This document shows, in pieces, positions 1-11,800 of a stretch of DNA of 64,000 bases. The position numbers and the translations under genes were made by a program. Each line of letters begins with the position of its first letter. Position 1 is the first letter of the stretch. This DNA is from Acanthosepion esculentum (lineage: Eukaryota; Mollusca; Cephalopoda; Sepiida; Sepiidae). The notes beneath the pieces were generated by a model. It made no database searches. It worked only from the letters and a program-made list of their open reading frames with translations, and had not been told where the DNA came from. The DNA lies in the NCBI GenBank assembly GCA_964036315.1, contig OZ038517.1, forward strand, positions 23,635,162-23,699,161, given 5' to 3'.

Positions 1-1050
1 ATGTGTGTTTTTAATAGAGTTACCATTAGAAATTGTTATATAAGAGTACTTAGGCTTTATTTTGATATTCATAAGTGTATGTAATTCATTTTAGCCAAAT
101 GGGAGGTAATTCAAAATTTGTTAAATTATCCCTTGTAAATAATTCAACAATTTTGTTTTGAATTACCTGAAAATAATCTAACAGTTGTAAAAATATTAAA
201 TAAAATAAATTTCTTTTAAGAATATTTCTGATGTGAAAATGTCTTTATTTAATAAAAGAATGCCTTTTGTCATCAGCAACTAGAAGAATTTCAAAATAGC
301 ATTCAAAAATCTTTTCAAAAATAAATATTCATTGTACGTAGATTTTATTAAGAACCAACTCTAAACAGAAATTATTTTTTTTGAGTTTTATTGAATTATC
401 TTTGTAAGTTTTCAGGATATAAATTTTCAAGGTTTTCTGATTTTATATTGCAAAAAAAGAACTTTATTCATATAATTTTTCTATGTGAAAGTATAAAAAA
501 TATAAGTCATCACCCTCAGCGTGTATAACGCATGGCACATAACTGACTGAATAATATGCAGCTTTTCATGTAGACACAGGGGACATGGGTCATTTAAGGA
601 ACAAATTCTTGTTTGTTTTCTTGATTTCTTTTAAATACCAAAAATATTTAGAGAGGGATGTTCGGTTATGGCATGCATTGTTGTTAAAAGAAGAAATATG
701 TTGATACCACTTTTGTTTAAAATATCATTTTTAATATCAATTTGTAAGATTTTAAATCATTTTCTGGACATGAGTCTTTATTTTTTTTATTATATGACAA
801 GAAATAGTTGTCTGCTTTTTCAAAGCTCGAATCACGTTTGAGACAACATCGCTGATTAATTAATAAATGCAAATATGGAAATTTGAATTTGAAGTTTGTG
901 TGAGCTTATTTTTGCACAGATTTAAGATTTTAGTGATACTACTTAAATCTATTAATTTTTTTTACAATTTTTAATGGGGTTCTATAAGGTTTATTTGATA
1001 TATTCTTAATATATATGATAATCCAGTGGAATGTTAAATATTTGTTTGTT
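1..1050. other. AT-rich sequence, nothing recognised
   Basis: No ORF with coding character, no tandem structure and no RNA gene seen. Homopolymer A/T runs only. Confidence 0.5.
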
Positions 1051-1054
1051 TGTT

Positions 1055-1545
1055 TGTGGTTTTATGGCATATCAACCACTATGGGTTATTTAATGCCAGA
1101 TCCAGTATTTACTAGATATATCAAAAACGTATAGCTGGAAACATTATTGTTTCAAAAACGTATAGCTGGCAACATCATTGTTTCAAAAACGTGTAGTTGG
1201 CAACATCATTGTTACAAAAACGTATCCCTGGCAACATCATTGTTTAAATTTTTTTAATTTTTTTTTCTACTGATTGACACTAAGCCACCGCTTTCCATCA
1301 CATTTTAGGGGTAATGTGTTAGTATATTTAGTGTAGGGTTTGGGTAGGAAAGTTAATTGTAAGTTGTAGTTGTTTTCGGATGGGTTAGATCTGATGGGGC
1401 ATACCCAGGACACGGATGTAGTTTATCGTCACACCTTGGGATTTCACTATTTTCCCATAGCTGGGACCCTAACAGGTGCTACCACCCCGGGTCAGGGTGG
1501 ACCTGGGAACACCTGATCAGAGGCCTTGCTGTTGGATGTTAAATA
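1055..1545 (+). repeat. VNTR-core interspersed repeat, copy 1
   Basis: The head carries GGCATATCAACC, then ATGGGTTATTTAATGCC. The core is four tandem units of about 31 bp (1115-1245) built on CAAAAACGTATAGCTGGCAA. The tail carries CCCATAGCTGGGACC, then CCTAACAGGTGCTACCACC and GAGGCCTTGCTGTTGGA. The same head, core and tail order recurs at 9905, 14415, 39660 and 52075, so this is a dispersed family. No coding capacity; class unknown. Confidence 0.7.
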
Positions 1546-1694
1546 AGAATTTAGATAAATTTTAACTTTGACATGGTTCCCATATTTTATAAATAATCTT
1601 GTAAATAAACATACCGATGGAGACTTGGTACTTAGTATACAATAGCGGTGTCAACATAAAAATTGTCCTTTTGAAACACTGTTTTTTTTCAGTC

Positions 1695-1800
1695 GATTTG
1701 TTTTGTGGCATATCAACCTCTATGGGTTATTTAATGCCAAAATCTAAAAATATTTGTACACAATTTTATGGCTTCAACTACAGATATTTTTACATAATTT
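1695..1800 (+). repeat. VNTR-core repeat, head fragment
   Basis: Carries the family head (GGCATATCAACCTC, TGGGTTATTTAATGCC) and the start of the AT-rich core, then breaks off before any tail. Confidence 0.55.
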
Positions 1801-2390
1801 TATGGGAAAACATATGTTTTTTAGATATTCATAGTATCGCTAAAGTCTGGACACATGGGCAAAAATTTTCAAGAAATTAAATTTTCAACATTTTATTGAA
1901 TTGGAATATAAACAAATAACATCTTCAATATAATTTCCATCATTTGTGATGCAAAGGGTTGATGCACTCTGCAAAATTCATGTGAACCTGTTGCAATAAC
2001 TTTGCATTGACGTCAATTCTTTGGTACATTCATCCCCCCCACCTTATATAAACAAATGTTAAATTTATTTTTCAAGAAGATAATAATTATCATTATTAAC
2101 AATGAGAAAAATTGATTGAGAAAATAATTCTTTTATATTTTTTGATGATGTATCAGTGAGTCTGGATGACGCAATTCTGATAATCTTTTCTTTTTCCTGT
2201 TTATAAAGGCTTTGCCACAAAGATAACTGTAAACATGCAAAAAATAAATTTAAAATAAAAATAAGGAGTCTGTGTTAAATTGATGCAAAAGAAAACAAGA
2301 ATATATAATTAATTCTTTCACATACATCTATATGAATAGATGCGAAATTGGAGCTCAATTCTTCCACGAATTCTGAGGTTAAAAGGTCTC
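1801..2390. other. AT-rich sequence, nothing recognised
   Basis: Unique-looking AT-rich DNA. ORFs here are short and have no protein-like composition. Confidence 0.4.
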
Positions 2391-2399
2391 AACTCAACT

Positions 2400-2932
2400 A
2401 TATAGTAGGTATTTACTTGACCCCGCCACGGAGTCAGGTTGTGACACAAGGTCGGTTTAATGTGGGAAACCTGAGTATGTACACTCGCACTAAGGACAAA
2501 AATTCCTTGAGTCCCCGCAGCTGTCAGTTGCACCTCGGTGTGAGTACCTACCCCTCTCTTTGGTGCAATGAGAGGGTGCAGTCTCAGGCATCTGCTTCCC
2601 AGGGCTGGGCATCTCACAGTGTGATTTTCCCCTTCTGACAGAGGCGCAGCTGGGTGGCACTCTTCCTGAAGACAAAGACACAACTGAAAGATGATTAATA
2701 AATGTGTGAACTCTACTTTTGTTATAGTGGAAGACACCTTGTCTAGATAATAGACTCTCCCACCTATTATAAGTAGGAGTCAGTAGGTAGTCGAGGGAGG
2801 AGTGAGTGTTCAGCGACCACAACTCGATTACTCTGCGTAACACTTATTTACAAGTTCCTAACATTTCTGTTACCCCATTTAGGATGCATTTAGTCCGACT
2901 ACAAGTTCTATTGTGGAAATAACTCCACAACA
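2400..2932 (-). mobile_element. Probable solo LTR of a Ty3/gypsy element
   Basis: On the minus strand it begins TGTTGTGGAG at 2932, the same start as the LTR at 17505. Its other end shares AGGTATTTACT, GACACAAGGTC, GGTTTAATGTGG and GAACCTG with 16920-17010. There is no gypsy internal sequence on either side, so it is best read as a solo LTR. The overlapping ORFs in this block are shadows. The 3' boundary and target duplication could not be fixed. Confidence 0.55.
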
Positions 2933-4054
2933 ATTTTATAATAATTTACACAATAAGAGCTCAATATCTGTATTATATATTATCGACTTCCAGCCAATAT
3001 CACTGTTCAGCTTTAACTTATTTGCATATTGATTTTAAAAGGTATATTTCATTAATTAACTGTTACTGTTCTTTTATTCAAGGATTGTTTTGATTTTCAT
3101 ATCAAAAAAACTTTGTTTAGGAATATTGTCTTATATAGTGCAACAAAGTGTTTGAAATTTGCATTTTACTTGGCCTTTAACAAGTTAGCATCTATTTGTA
3201 AAACTTTCCTTAACTATAACTAGCCTGCCCCCACACCTGACCAATTAATTTCTTCTGTCTTTACAGTCATATTCTTTGAACAAATATATTGAATGTCCAC
3301 AACCTCTTCAATATTTCATAAATAGTACAGTATATCCCCTTCTTCTCCGAGTTGAGAAAAATGGAAAAAAGCAAGAATTATTGTTTCAGGATACTGATAG
3401 TTATAGACATTGATGCATGCTGTCTCCAAGAGACCAAAATCTAACAAGGACTTGATATTAATATTGGAGATATACTGCATAAGTTTTCAAACTTTATGAA
3501 AAAGGTTTTGCCATCAATCAACAAATAGAAGGAAGAATAAAAATAAAATCCATCGAGATACTATACAATTTTTTATTTGGTAAAAAGTCACTACAAAAAA
3601 ATAGTTCAAACCAATGTTTCAGGTATCATTCAATTTTTATATGTGCACGCAAGGGCAGACGACACGAGCTGAGTTTAAAAACAGATGCTAACTTTATAGT
3701 TAATGAATGAATTAATTGCACAAATTAAGTGCATTGTGTGCCAGATAATGGCCAATAACACGTATGTAAATTATCAATGAAAATGAACTATGCCTTTTTA
3801 CAATAAAATGCATATCTATATCAACAAAAGAGTTTACTACACAGTAGTGTTAAATCTCTCTATACTGGACTCTTCTAATGACATAGAATTTTCTGTTATT
3901 TTTAATTCAGCAAAATACTATGATTAATGTCTTAAGTTATTCTTTAGTTTGCAGATAAATGGACAGTAATTCTGAAATGGCTTTCTTGTTATGAAATATG
4001 AAAACCTTCAATATTTCTTGTAACCATACAATTGGACCCTCACCCGGCTTTCCA

Positions 4055-4085
<31 letters not shown>

Positions 4086-5229
4086 ATGGTGACTCCATAT
4101 GTTGCTCACATTGGTATTCAACAAAAACTGGGAAAGGCCTGCTGTATGTTCACGTGTAAAATGGTAGATGAAAACTGATGTCCTTTTGAAAAATGAGAAC
4201 TCTTATGCCGTTTCTAATATGAGAAAATAAGTCTTTTATTCAGGGCTTGAACAACCTCTGCAATGTCAGTCTAATTGATTAGCATTTCCCTTCTACCACA
4301 TTCTGCCAATCTCAGCATTACAACATGTGACTGGCAGAAAGGCAGCATTGGAACTACCCAAAGGGCACTCTGTCACCCCCAGACCAGAACTGACTTCCTT
4401 GATTCCAACTGTGTGTGTTAATATAGACCAGTAATGGAAATAATCAATATTCAGTTTGTTGCCACTTGACCCCAAATACTTTCTTTTACTTATTTGTTTT
4501 CCCATTCTTCTAAGTGGATTCTTCTTTGAAGATTTGACTTCAAAGATGCCATTTGCTGACTAAAACCAGAAGCATTTGAGACCAAGATAAAATTACACTT
4601 TCCTCTTCTATGTGGGTGTTACCATCATAGTGTCACAGCTGTTATTTTTATAGCACAGGTAATTTCATTGGGCGGGTGTGTGTTTCTTGTAATAAACTGG
4701 AAAAAAAAGCAGTGGAAACATACAAGATTGCATCAATAAATTTGTAATCTGACATGTAGTTTTAAGCTGAAAGTTGATCTGAAATTTTCACTGGATAATG
4801 CTTGATCTACAGGATTAATATAGAGAAGATTAAGATAAGGAGATTCTGCTGAAAAATAAGCATGAATAAACGTACTGCCTGACTTTAGTCTTTTGCAAAA
4901 TTTACTTTACATTTCATCTGGAAATGTCATATTTTATTCTGAGAAGTGATTACTGCAAATAGAATTTTGCATATCAGAGGTAAAGATTTTCAAAGGCGAA
5001 TATCTACTTACAAGTTTCAAATGTTCATTACAATAGCTATGAATTCAGTCTCTCTATAGTTTGCATCTACAATGACTTGACTTGAGAAACCTATTTTCCT
5101 GAAAAATCTTTTCTAATAAAAAGATTTCATAACTTTCACTGGTAATACTGGCTGCTTGGTCAATGAATGCCAAACGTTTCCACATGAGGAAATGTATAAT
5201 ATCATCATTATATAGGCTTTACTGATAGA
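2933..5229. other. Long stretch without recognised genes
   Basis: AT-rich, apparently single-copy sequence with one (CCAG)n tract. A motif near 5087-5140 (GAGAAACCTATTTTCCTGAA) recurs inverted near 39185-39215, suggesting a shared, unidentified repeat end. Confidence 0.4.
4055..4085. repeat. (CCAG)n tetranucleotide microsatellite
   Basis: About seven consecutive CCAG/AGCC units in otherwise AT-rich DNA. Confidence 0.9.

Positions 5230-5230
<1 letters not shown>

Positions 5231-5262
<32 letters not shown>
5231..5262. repeat. (TA)n microsatellite
   Basis: Sixteen uninterrupted TA units. Confidence 0.95.
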
Positions 5263-5266
<4 letters not shown>

Positions 5267-5299
5267 GTCAGTAATGTTTACAGTAATTCTAAATTATGA

Positions 5300-5950
5300 T
5301 AATCCATAATAAAATCATTAGCAATGCATTTACACTATATGTGAGATAACCCTTTTCAATCAGTAAGATTTCTATTAATTCCTGACCACTGACAATCCCT
5401 TTCTTCCTGATTTTCAATGCATTCCTATAGTAAATCACTTGTAATGAATTTACATTCTACATATAATAGCCCTCTTCTCTCAGTACTGCTTGCATTAATT
5501 CCTGACCACTGACAATACCTTTCTTCCTGATTTTCAATGCATTCCTATAGTAAATCATTTGTAATGAATTTACATTCTACATATTTTTTTTTTTTTTTTT
5601 TTAATCATATCACCCCAAGCAAGGCTGGAAGCCACTAGTATGCAGGGGGTTACAGAAGGTTTGGAGGAAGAGCAGATAGGAGTGGTAAAGGAGAGGATGT
5701 GGAGAAAGATAGTGGATCGATCAAGGCTAGGGGGTTGCAGAAGATTTGGAGCGAGAGCAGATGGGAATGAAAGGTGTATAATAGCTCTCTTCTCTCAGTA
5801 CTGCTTGCATTAATTCCTGACCACTGACAATACCTTTCTTCTTGATTTTCATTGCATTCCTATAGTAAATCATTAGTAATTACTTTACATTAAATATGTA
5901 ATAGCCCTCTTCTATCAGTAATACATGCATTAATTTCTGATCATTGATAA
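5300..5950. repeat. 120-bp tandem repeat split by a LINE tail
   Basis: The motif TTCCTGACCACTGACAAT recurs near 5377 and 5497 (period 120) and again near 5814, with a diverged copy near 5934. The gap between the second and third copies is filled by the LINE 3' tail at 5584-5778. The monomer contains CTTCCTGATTTTCAATGC and CCTATAGTAAATCA. No coding capacity. Confidence 0.75.
5584..5778 (-). mobile_element. LINE 3'-tail insertion (RLWNSLP family)
   Basis: Reads poly(T), then AATCATATCACCCCAAGCAA, the reverse complement of the conserved 3' end of the window's main LINE family (GCTTGGGGTGAAATGATT plus poly(A)). It interrupts the 120-bp tandem array. Severely 5' truncated, with no coding sequence. 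Confidence 0.75.
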
Positions 5951-5988
5951 TCTCTTTCTTCCTGATTGGACCTTGCTGGGCTGTGATA

Positions 5989-6079
5989 TTCTCTGTGGCC
6001 AAGTACTCTAAAGCATACCAGATCAAGTGGCGGTTTCTCCTACAAAAGGGGATGCAGGTTCAAATCCTGCCAGAGAGCA
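5989..6079 (+). pseudogene. tRNA-like sequence (class II, Leu/Ser type)
   Basis: A 7-bp acceptor stem is visible: TTCTCTG with CAGAGAG (one wobble). A perfect T arm GCAGG-TTCAAAT-CCTGC includes the B box. There is an A-box-like TGGCCAAGT and a long variable arm TCTCC/GGGGA, as in class II tRNAs. The D stem and anticodon stem are imperfect and position 33 is not T. It is therefore more likely a tRNA pseudogene or SINE head than a working tRNA. Confidence 0.5.
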
Positions 6080-6114
6080 CATTTTCTTTAATCAGTTTTC
6101 TCGAGTACACAGAA

Positions 6115-6215
6115 TGATGTATGTAACACACACTGTTTAAAACAAAATAAAAACCAGGATGTCTATTTCAAACACCAATATTCACTATTAAAAATAATGT
6201 TTGAAGTAATAAAAA
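6115..6215. mobile_element. Half copy of a palindromic MITE
   Basis: Shares ACACACTGTTTAAAA, GATGTCTATTT and the terminus ATGTTTGAAGTAAT with the complete 153-bp element at 45752-45904. The left terminal repeat is missing. Confidence 0.5.
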
Positions 6216-6244
6216 TATTGTATTAAAAGCAAATTCTTTAATAT

Positions 6245-7386
6245 TTGTTTTTTTTTTAATCATTTCACCCCAAACGTTGCAGGATTGCCACTAGTACACA
6301 GGGAGTTACAGAGAGTGGGGGGTGAGAGAAAAGACTGGGTAGAGGGGGGAATTAAGGAGAGGCTGAAAGATAAACTGGGTTCAAGATAGCAAAGGATGGT
6401 GATTAATGTTGCATTCAAATTTTTGAAGATTGTATTTATCAAGGAAGCAAGTAAACAGAAGGGAGTTCCACAGGCGGGAAGTACAAGAAAAGAAACTGTT
6501 TGAGTTGAAGTGGCAGTTACATTTAACTATTTCAACAGTACATGGATGGGACCTAGATACCAATCTGGTAAAATGTTTAAATTCATGGAGCCTGGGCATC
6601 AGGGAAAAAAGCTTGTCAGAGCAGTTGCCATGAAAATATTTGTAGAAAAGACAGAGGGAAACCACATCACGTCTGTGAGAAAGTGACAGAGGTCAAGATG
6701 CCAAGTCAGGATCGATTACATTGCAGATCCTTCTCCAGATTTTGTGAAGGACCTCGAAATGAGTAACAGGAGCACCTGACCAGATATGGCAACAGTATTC
6801 AATGCACAGATGAATGGTAGATTTGTAAATCTGCAAGATGGACTCTGAGGAGAAAAACCTGGCATGAATCAAATTTCCTTGCAGTAGAATCAGCTATTGA
6901 TTCAATGTAGTCCTTCCACTTCAAGTCTGTTGAAAATGTGAGGAAAACAAGGCACAATGAGATGTTCTCCAGGAGCCATGCCAATGGCGGGCTGGGAAGT
7001 TTCTCTATGGTCGTTAAATGAGAGCAGTTTAAATTTGAAGGCATTAAAATTTACAAGCCATTTCCTGCCCCAGGTAATCACTGGTTAGCGGTCCTTTTCA
7101 AGAGCAACAGCAGCCAGATTAACTTTGCCAGCTCTGACAGATTTGCTATCAAGTCATCTGCATAAATGCTTACTTGGGAACTAATGATATCAGGAAGATC
7201 ATTGATGAAAATCAGAAACAGTGTAGGACCCATGTTAGAGCCTTGGGGGACACCCGCGTTCATGTGAAAGGATCTGGAATTGAGCTTGTTCAGAACGACG
7301 TTCATTTCACAATTTGATAGGACTGAATCATTCTGTAATACTGTAGCCCTGAAGCTTACGTAAAATATTAATATAATATGAAACAA
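6245..7386 (-). pseudogene. Non-LTR retrotransposon (CR1/Jockey-like), decayed RT and 3' end
   Basis: Minus-strand remnant of a LINE reverse transcriptase. The 5' part (7386-7078) encodes the palm region with VPQGSNMGPTLFLIFIND and the catalytic YADD box. A middle part (7044-6799) is shifted in frame. The C-terminal part (6665-6381) has SLCLFYKYFHGNC and a variant of the conserved RLWNSLP motif. The 3' end is followed by TTTCACCCC (reverse complement of the family's GGGGTGAAA) and poly(A), seen here as T at 6247. The endonuclease and most of RT are missing, so the copy is 5' truncated. Frameshifts and stops make it non-functional. The clade assignment rests on the C-terminal RLWNSLP...FKCN signature, which CR1/L2/Jockey-like RTs share. 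Confidence 0.85.
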
Positions 7387-7429
7387 CCTTTCATGTCATT
7401 GACATTTTTCTTTTACACTTAAATTAAAA

Positions 7430-8769
7430 ATCTTATGATAATTGTGCTTGTCTCCCCTTTTGTTAGTTTGCACGACCCTTAGGCCCTGCCAGCACCTCAT
7501 AAATAATGGACTATTTCGTTTTGATTGCATGGAAAGAGGGGAAAAGACACTACTTGGTTTCAGTGAGAAAATGAAAGAAAGAAAGAAAAAAATAATTAAA
7601 TTACTTATTACAGAATATCCTATTATAATTGTGCTTATCTCTTTCTTCATTAGTTTGCACGACCCTTAAGACCTGCCAATACCTCATAAATAATGAACTA
7701 TTCCGCTTTGATCATATGGAAAGAGTTGAAAAGAATGGAACATAGAAGTGGAGAGACAGAAAGAGAATCAGATTAAGCTGGAAAGAACAGATACTATACT
7801 TTGATCTTAGCAAAAAGAAATGAGAGCTATCCTCAACCATCCAAAGAGATGTAAGTGGAATATATTCCTTAAATATTGTTTTTATTTTTGTTTTTTTTAA
7901 ATGACAGCTTCAGCATAAGGCTATTAGACCTGACTTAAAAAAAAAAAAAAAAAATGAATCCTATTTTAATTGCGATTGTCATTCCATTTGATAGTTCACA
8001 AGACCCTTAAGCCCTGCCAGTACCTCATAAATAATGAACTGTTCCATTTTGATTGCATTGGTTTCATTGAGAAAATGAAAGAAAGAATAATTTAATTACT
8101 TATTACAGAATATCCTATTATAATTGTGCTTATCTCTCCCTTTGTTAGTTTGCATGACCCTTAAGACCTGCCAGTACCTCATAAATAATGAACTATTCTG
8201 TTTTGATCATACGGAAAGAGTGAAAAAGACACTACTTGGTTTCAATGAAAAAAAGAAAAAAGGGAAGATAGAAGTAGAGAGAAAATATCAGATTAATCTG
8301 ATAATAAGAACAGATACTAAACTTTGATCTTAGTATTTATTGACATAATTACATCAATTAGGCATAAAGTTGGAAAAAAATTTCGGCTGGGGAAAGGGCT
8401 TCTATTTTGATTGTATGGAAAGAGTGGAAAGGACACTACCTGGTTTCAGTGAAAGAAAGAAAGAAGGGAAGATAGAAATGGAGAGAAAATATCAGATTAA
8501 TTTAATAATGAAAACAGATACTAAACTTTGATCTTAATATTTATTGATGTAATTACACCAAATCAGCACGAAGTGGAGAAAAATTTGGGGCTAGGGAAAG
8601 GGCTTATCATGCAAAGTCTAGTACTAAAAAATGAAACTATTCTCAAATTAATCCCATACACAAACACAATATTCCTTCTGTACGTCTTTTTCATCTGTTG
8701 ACAGCCACTCTATACTAATTGCTGTTCATCATTTACACTTTGATCTTAGCCAAAAGGCCAAGAAGTAAT
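7430..8769 (-). repeat. Cluster of U2 snRNA-derived repeats (about five copies)
   Basis: On the minus strand, 8769-8735 matches the 5' end of U2 snRNA: CTTCTTGGCCTTTTGGCTAA, then GATCAAAGTGT. Blocks at 8288-8330, 8490-8535 and 7770-7812 match the next part of U2 (AGTATCTGTTCTT and ATCAGATTAA, in reverse complement). Each U2 block is linked to a shared non-U2 body: TTCATTATTTATGAGGTACT, then GGGTCATGCAAACTAACAAA. Bodies start near 7441, 7628, 7971, 8121 and 8401. No Sm site or full-length U2 is present, so none is a functional snRNA gene. Best read as a U2-headed SINE-like repeat or a locally amplified chimeric pseudogene. Confidence 0.75.
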
Positions 8770-8854
8770 TGCAACATGATAAAACACCATTTTATTTTGT
8801 TGTCAGTTCTCAAGAACAAAAAATGCATAAATTCACTTTCATCATGTATCTAGA

Positions 8855-9292
8855 TAACTAGTGTGCAGGTGTTAAGTTGGCCAGACAAAATCCTTCGTGG
8901 GCCAGATATAGCCAAAACTCCTGTCTTAAAGCAACTGACTTGAATCATGTTAACAATGAGTAGAAAAACAACAGTTTGACTAGTACAAGACAAAAAGTTT
9001 TCTTCTTTTTTCTTCTCTCCCCGGCTATGGGTTAAACAGTAAGGTACACTGTGTTCTTTAGCCTTGTGTGGCAGCCAGTCAAGCAGAAGAACAAATCTGA
9101 ATTCAAAACTTGAAAAGGAAATGGGAAACATTTGTCTGTTACTGGTCAATCTGTTGTTATTCTGCCCATTGAATCATGATCCAACTCAGTTGCTTTAAGA
9201 TAGGGATTGGCAAACCCCTGCCTACATCTAACCCATGAAGGATTTTGTCTGACCAACTTAACACCTGGATGCCAGTTATCTAATTAATTTAT
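8855..9292. repeat. Inverted duplication of a hAT end and its flank
   Basis: 8857-8960 and 9155-9290 are imperfect inverted copies (shared GGTGTTAAGTTGG, CAGACAAAATCCTTC, CTTAAAGCAACTGA). The arms include both the outer flank and the first part of the hAT element starting at 9201. The spacer is about 190 bp. The 99-aa ORF inside is not gene-like. Confidence 0.75.
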
Positions 9293-9482
9293 GGAGCAAG
9301 TGGTAGAATCGACTTACAATTTAACAAATTTTTAAAATCATTATTTAATTTTGAATCCACTGTTGATTTCTACTAGAAATATGTTTTGCCAAGCAGAAAA
9401 TATAAGACACTATTGAATAATGCAAAAGTGATGGTATCATTATTTGGAAGTACATATCATTATTGATTATTTATACTATTTC

Positions 9483-9753
9483 TGGGTCAGTTAATGCCAA
9501 AATTTAATTTTCTTGGGAGCTTTGAAGTAATAAAAATATGATAGGTTATTCTGCTTTCACAATTGAATACATGGTAGATGATACTCAGCTTTTGTGATTT
9601 AATTTGATTTGATTGTTTAACAGCATATCGACTCCTTATGGGTCATTTAATGTCGAAAATTAATTTTCTTGGGAGCTTTGAAGTAATAAAAATATGATAG
9701 GTTATTCTGCTTTCACAATTGAATACATGGTAGATGATACTCAGCTTTTGTGT
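9483..9753 (+). repeat. Recent direct duplication, about 158 bp offset
   Basis: The block TTCTTGGGAGCTTTGAAGTA through ACTCAGCTTTTGTG appears at 9513-9596 and again at 9669-9752 almost without change. Lies inside the hAT element. Confidence 0.85.
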
Positions 9754-9904
9754 ATATACATTTTTTGTGTGGACATAATTACTAGAGGTGGTGGTATGTG
9801 TGTTTTATGTTGTAGTTTTTGTTGAAATTATATTTTGGTATACAGTTTGGTATCTTTAAGAAATTGTAGGATATTATATGCCATGAGTTATTTCATATTG
9901 GTTG

Positions 9905-10315
9905 TTTGGTTGTTTGATTTTGTTTAGTGGCATATCAACACCTCTATGGGTTATTTAATGCCAAAATCTAAATATTTTGAACACAATTTTATGGATTTAA
10001 CTAAATATATTTTTAATACAGTTATATGTCTTCAGCCACAGATCAAATATGTTGTTGGTCATTTTGCTTTAAAAATGTATTGCTAATTAATTTTTATATA
10101 AAAATGTATTGCTGGTATTTTTACTATAAAATGTATTTTTATATTTTCACAGAATTTTGTTTGGGGGTTCACTATTTGCCCATAGTTAGGACTCTAACAG
10201 GTGTTACCACACCAACTCAGGGTGGACATAAGAACAACAGTAATTAAAAGGTGATTCCACACACCTCAAAACATAAAATTTCCTGATCGAAGCCCTTGCT
10301 GCCAGATAACATATG
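9905..10315 (+). repeat. VNTR-core repeat, copy inside the hAT element
   Basis: Head GTGGCATATCAACAC, degenerate core units with AAAAATGTATTGCTGGT, and tail TTTGCCCATAGTTAGGAC, then CTAACAGGTGTTACCAC and CAGGGTGGACAT. The 73-aa ORF here runs through the repeat and is not a gene. Confidence 0.7.
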
Positions 10316-11099
10316 CTTGTGAACAATTTTTTTGATAATTGAAATATACTAAAAGTCATTTAAGAACAAGGTTGGTTTATAACCACCTTGATGATGTCTT
10401 GCACCTGTCATCAACAAATATTTCACCTGATGCGGAGAAGTTATAAAACAATAAACAGAAACAAGTGTCTCATTAAATAATTTGCCATTTCTAACTGTAT
10501 TTAGTTTGTAGTAAAGAATTTGCATTTTTTGTTGATTGTGTTAATTGTTACCCTGTTATTCCCACAGTAAAATAAGGAACCTTGTTTAAATAATACAACA
10601 TTAGCTACATTGTTCTTTCTTTAAAACTCCAGACCCATGCAGCCTTCTGGATAGAGCAGTCTGAGGTTGAGAAAATTTATTATAGTAGATTTTATATCAC
10701 AGCCTTCCTCCGAGACAGTGCATAGCTTTCTAGCCCTGCTCTCTTCAAAAAAGGTTGCTGACCCCTGCTTTAAGAGGTCAAGCTTTGCTTCTCAAATAAC
10801 CAAGGAAAATTGTTGGAAAAAATAAAATAGCAAATAAAAAGATGTGAGTAATCTCTTCACGTTCTATTTAGCATCAAGAAATGATAACAAATCTCAATAG
10901 ATAAATTTACCTAGTCATTTATGGATCACTGAAATCCCAGAGACAGACATGATACATGTCTGATTAATTATTTTAATATATTTAATTTAAAAAGATATTG
11001 CTATTTTTTTTCTTTTAATTTTTAATATAGGGTGTTCTAGAATTATCTATTGCTGTGAAATCACAAATTTTTTTAAAAAATCACTTTTATTTTTGTTCA

Positions 11100-11545
11100 T
11101 CATATTTAATATGAGTTAGAAGTGTATAAATTTCTAATTTTATTTATAACTTTATAATTTTAAAAATTTTATTTTTTATTTTAATTTCATTTTTAATTTT
11201 TATTATTTTTATTATAAATTTCTAATTTTGTTTATAACTTTATAATTTTTCTAATTTTATTTTTTATTTTAATTTTATTTTTATTTATAATTTTATTTTA
11301 TTTTCATTTTTATTATAAATTTCTACTTTTGTTTATAACTTTATAATTTTTTCTATTTTTATTTTAATTTTATTTATAATTTTATTTTAATTTTAATTTT
11401 TATTATAAATTTCTAATTTTGTTTATAACTTTATAATTTTTTTCTAATTTTAATTTATAATTTTATTTTAATTTTAATTTTTATTATTTTTATTATAAAT
11501 TTCTAATTTTGTTTATAACTTTATAATTTTTTTCTAATTTTATTT
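11100..11545. repeat. AT-rich minisatellite, unit about 90-100 bp
   Basis: The string ATTATAAATTTCTAATTTTG followed by TTTATAACTTTATAATTTT recurs near 11210, 11312, 11402 and 11493. Pure AT-rich filler inside the mariner-type element. Confidence 0.8.
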
Positions 11546-11564
11546 TCATTCCCTTTCAGAACCT

Positions 11565-11800
11565 TAGTATCTCTGGATTTCTTTACATGGGGTTTCACAA
11601 AACAAAGTTTTATCGCCAAAAGACAAATAGTTTAACTAAGCTTAAAGAACACATTCAATAAGAAGTGATGAAATCCAGTGATGAGATCTGAAATGCTTTA
11701 AAATGTGTTTTGTAATGCTAAGCATAGATCTGAAATTTGCAAGGATACAAATGGTGCACAAATTGAAAATTTTCAATGAAGTTTTGACGTAAGATTTATA
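11565..11800 (+). pseudogene. Remnant of a mariner-type transposase C-terminus
   Basis: Frame-broken translation shows an FFTWGF-like segment followed by KLKEH and a final INxNG-like region. This order is usual after the last catalytic D/E of Tc1/mariner transposases (the family motif is DFFLWG). Several stops and frameshifts interrupt it, and the N-terminal and catalytic parts are gone. Its position between the 11030 and 11905 termini, upstream of the right terminal repeat on the plus strand, agrees with the orientation of such elements. No function remains. The assignment is by eye and could change under a profile search. Confidence 0.45.

Larger units (their letters stand above)
9201..10767. 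mobile_element. Non-autonomous hAT-type DNA transposon
   Basis: Flanked by a perfect 8-bp target duplication CTTTAAGA (9193-9200 and 10768-10775), the hallmark of hAT. Termini are TAGGGATTGGCAAACC (left) and, in reverse complement, CAGGGGTCAGCAACC (right), which resemble hAT/Charlie ends. No transposase is recognisable. The interior is partly filled by a VNTR-core repeat and a 158-bp tandem duplication, so the element is a nested mosaic. Confidence 0.8.

Noticed and set aside
8735..8769. Functional U2 snRNA gene
   Set aside because: Only about the first 33 nucleotides are present, with mismatches. Branch-point recognition region, Sm site and 3' stem-loops are absent.
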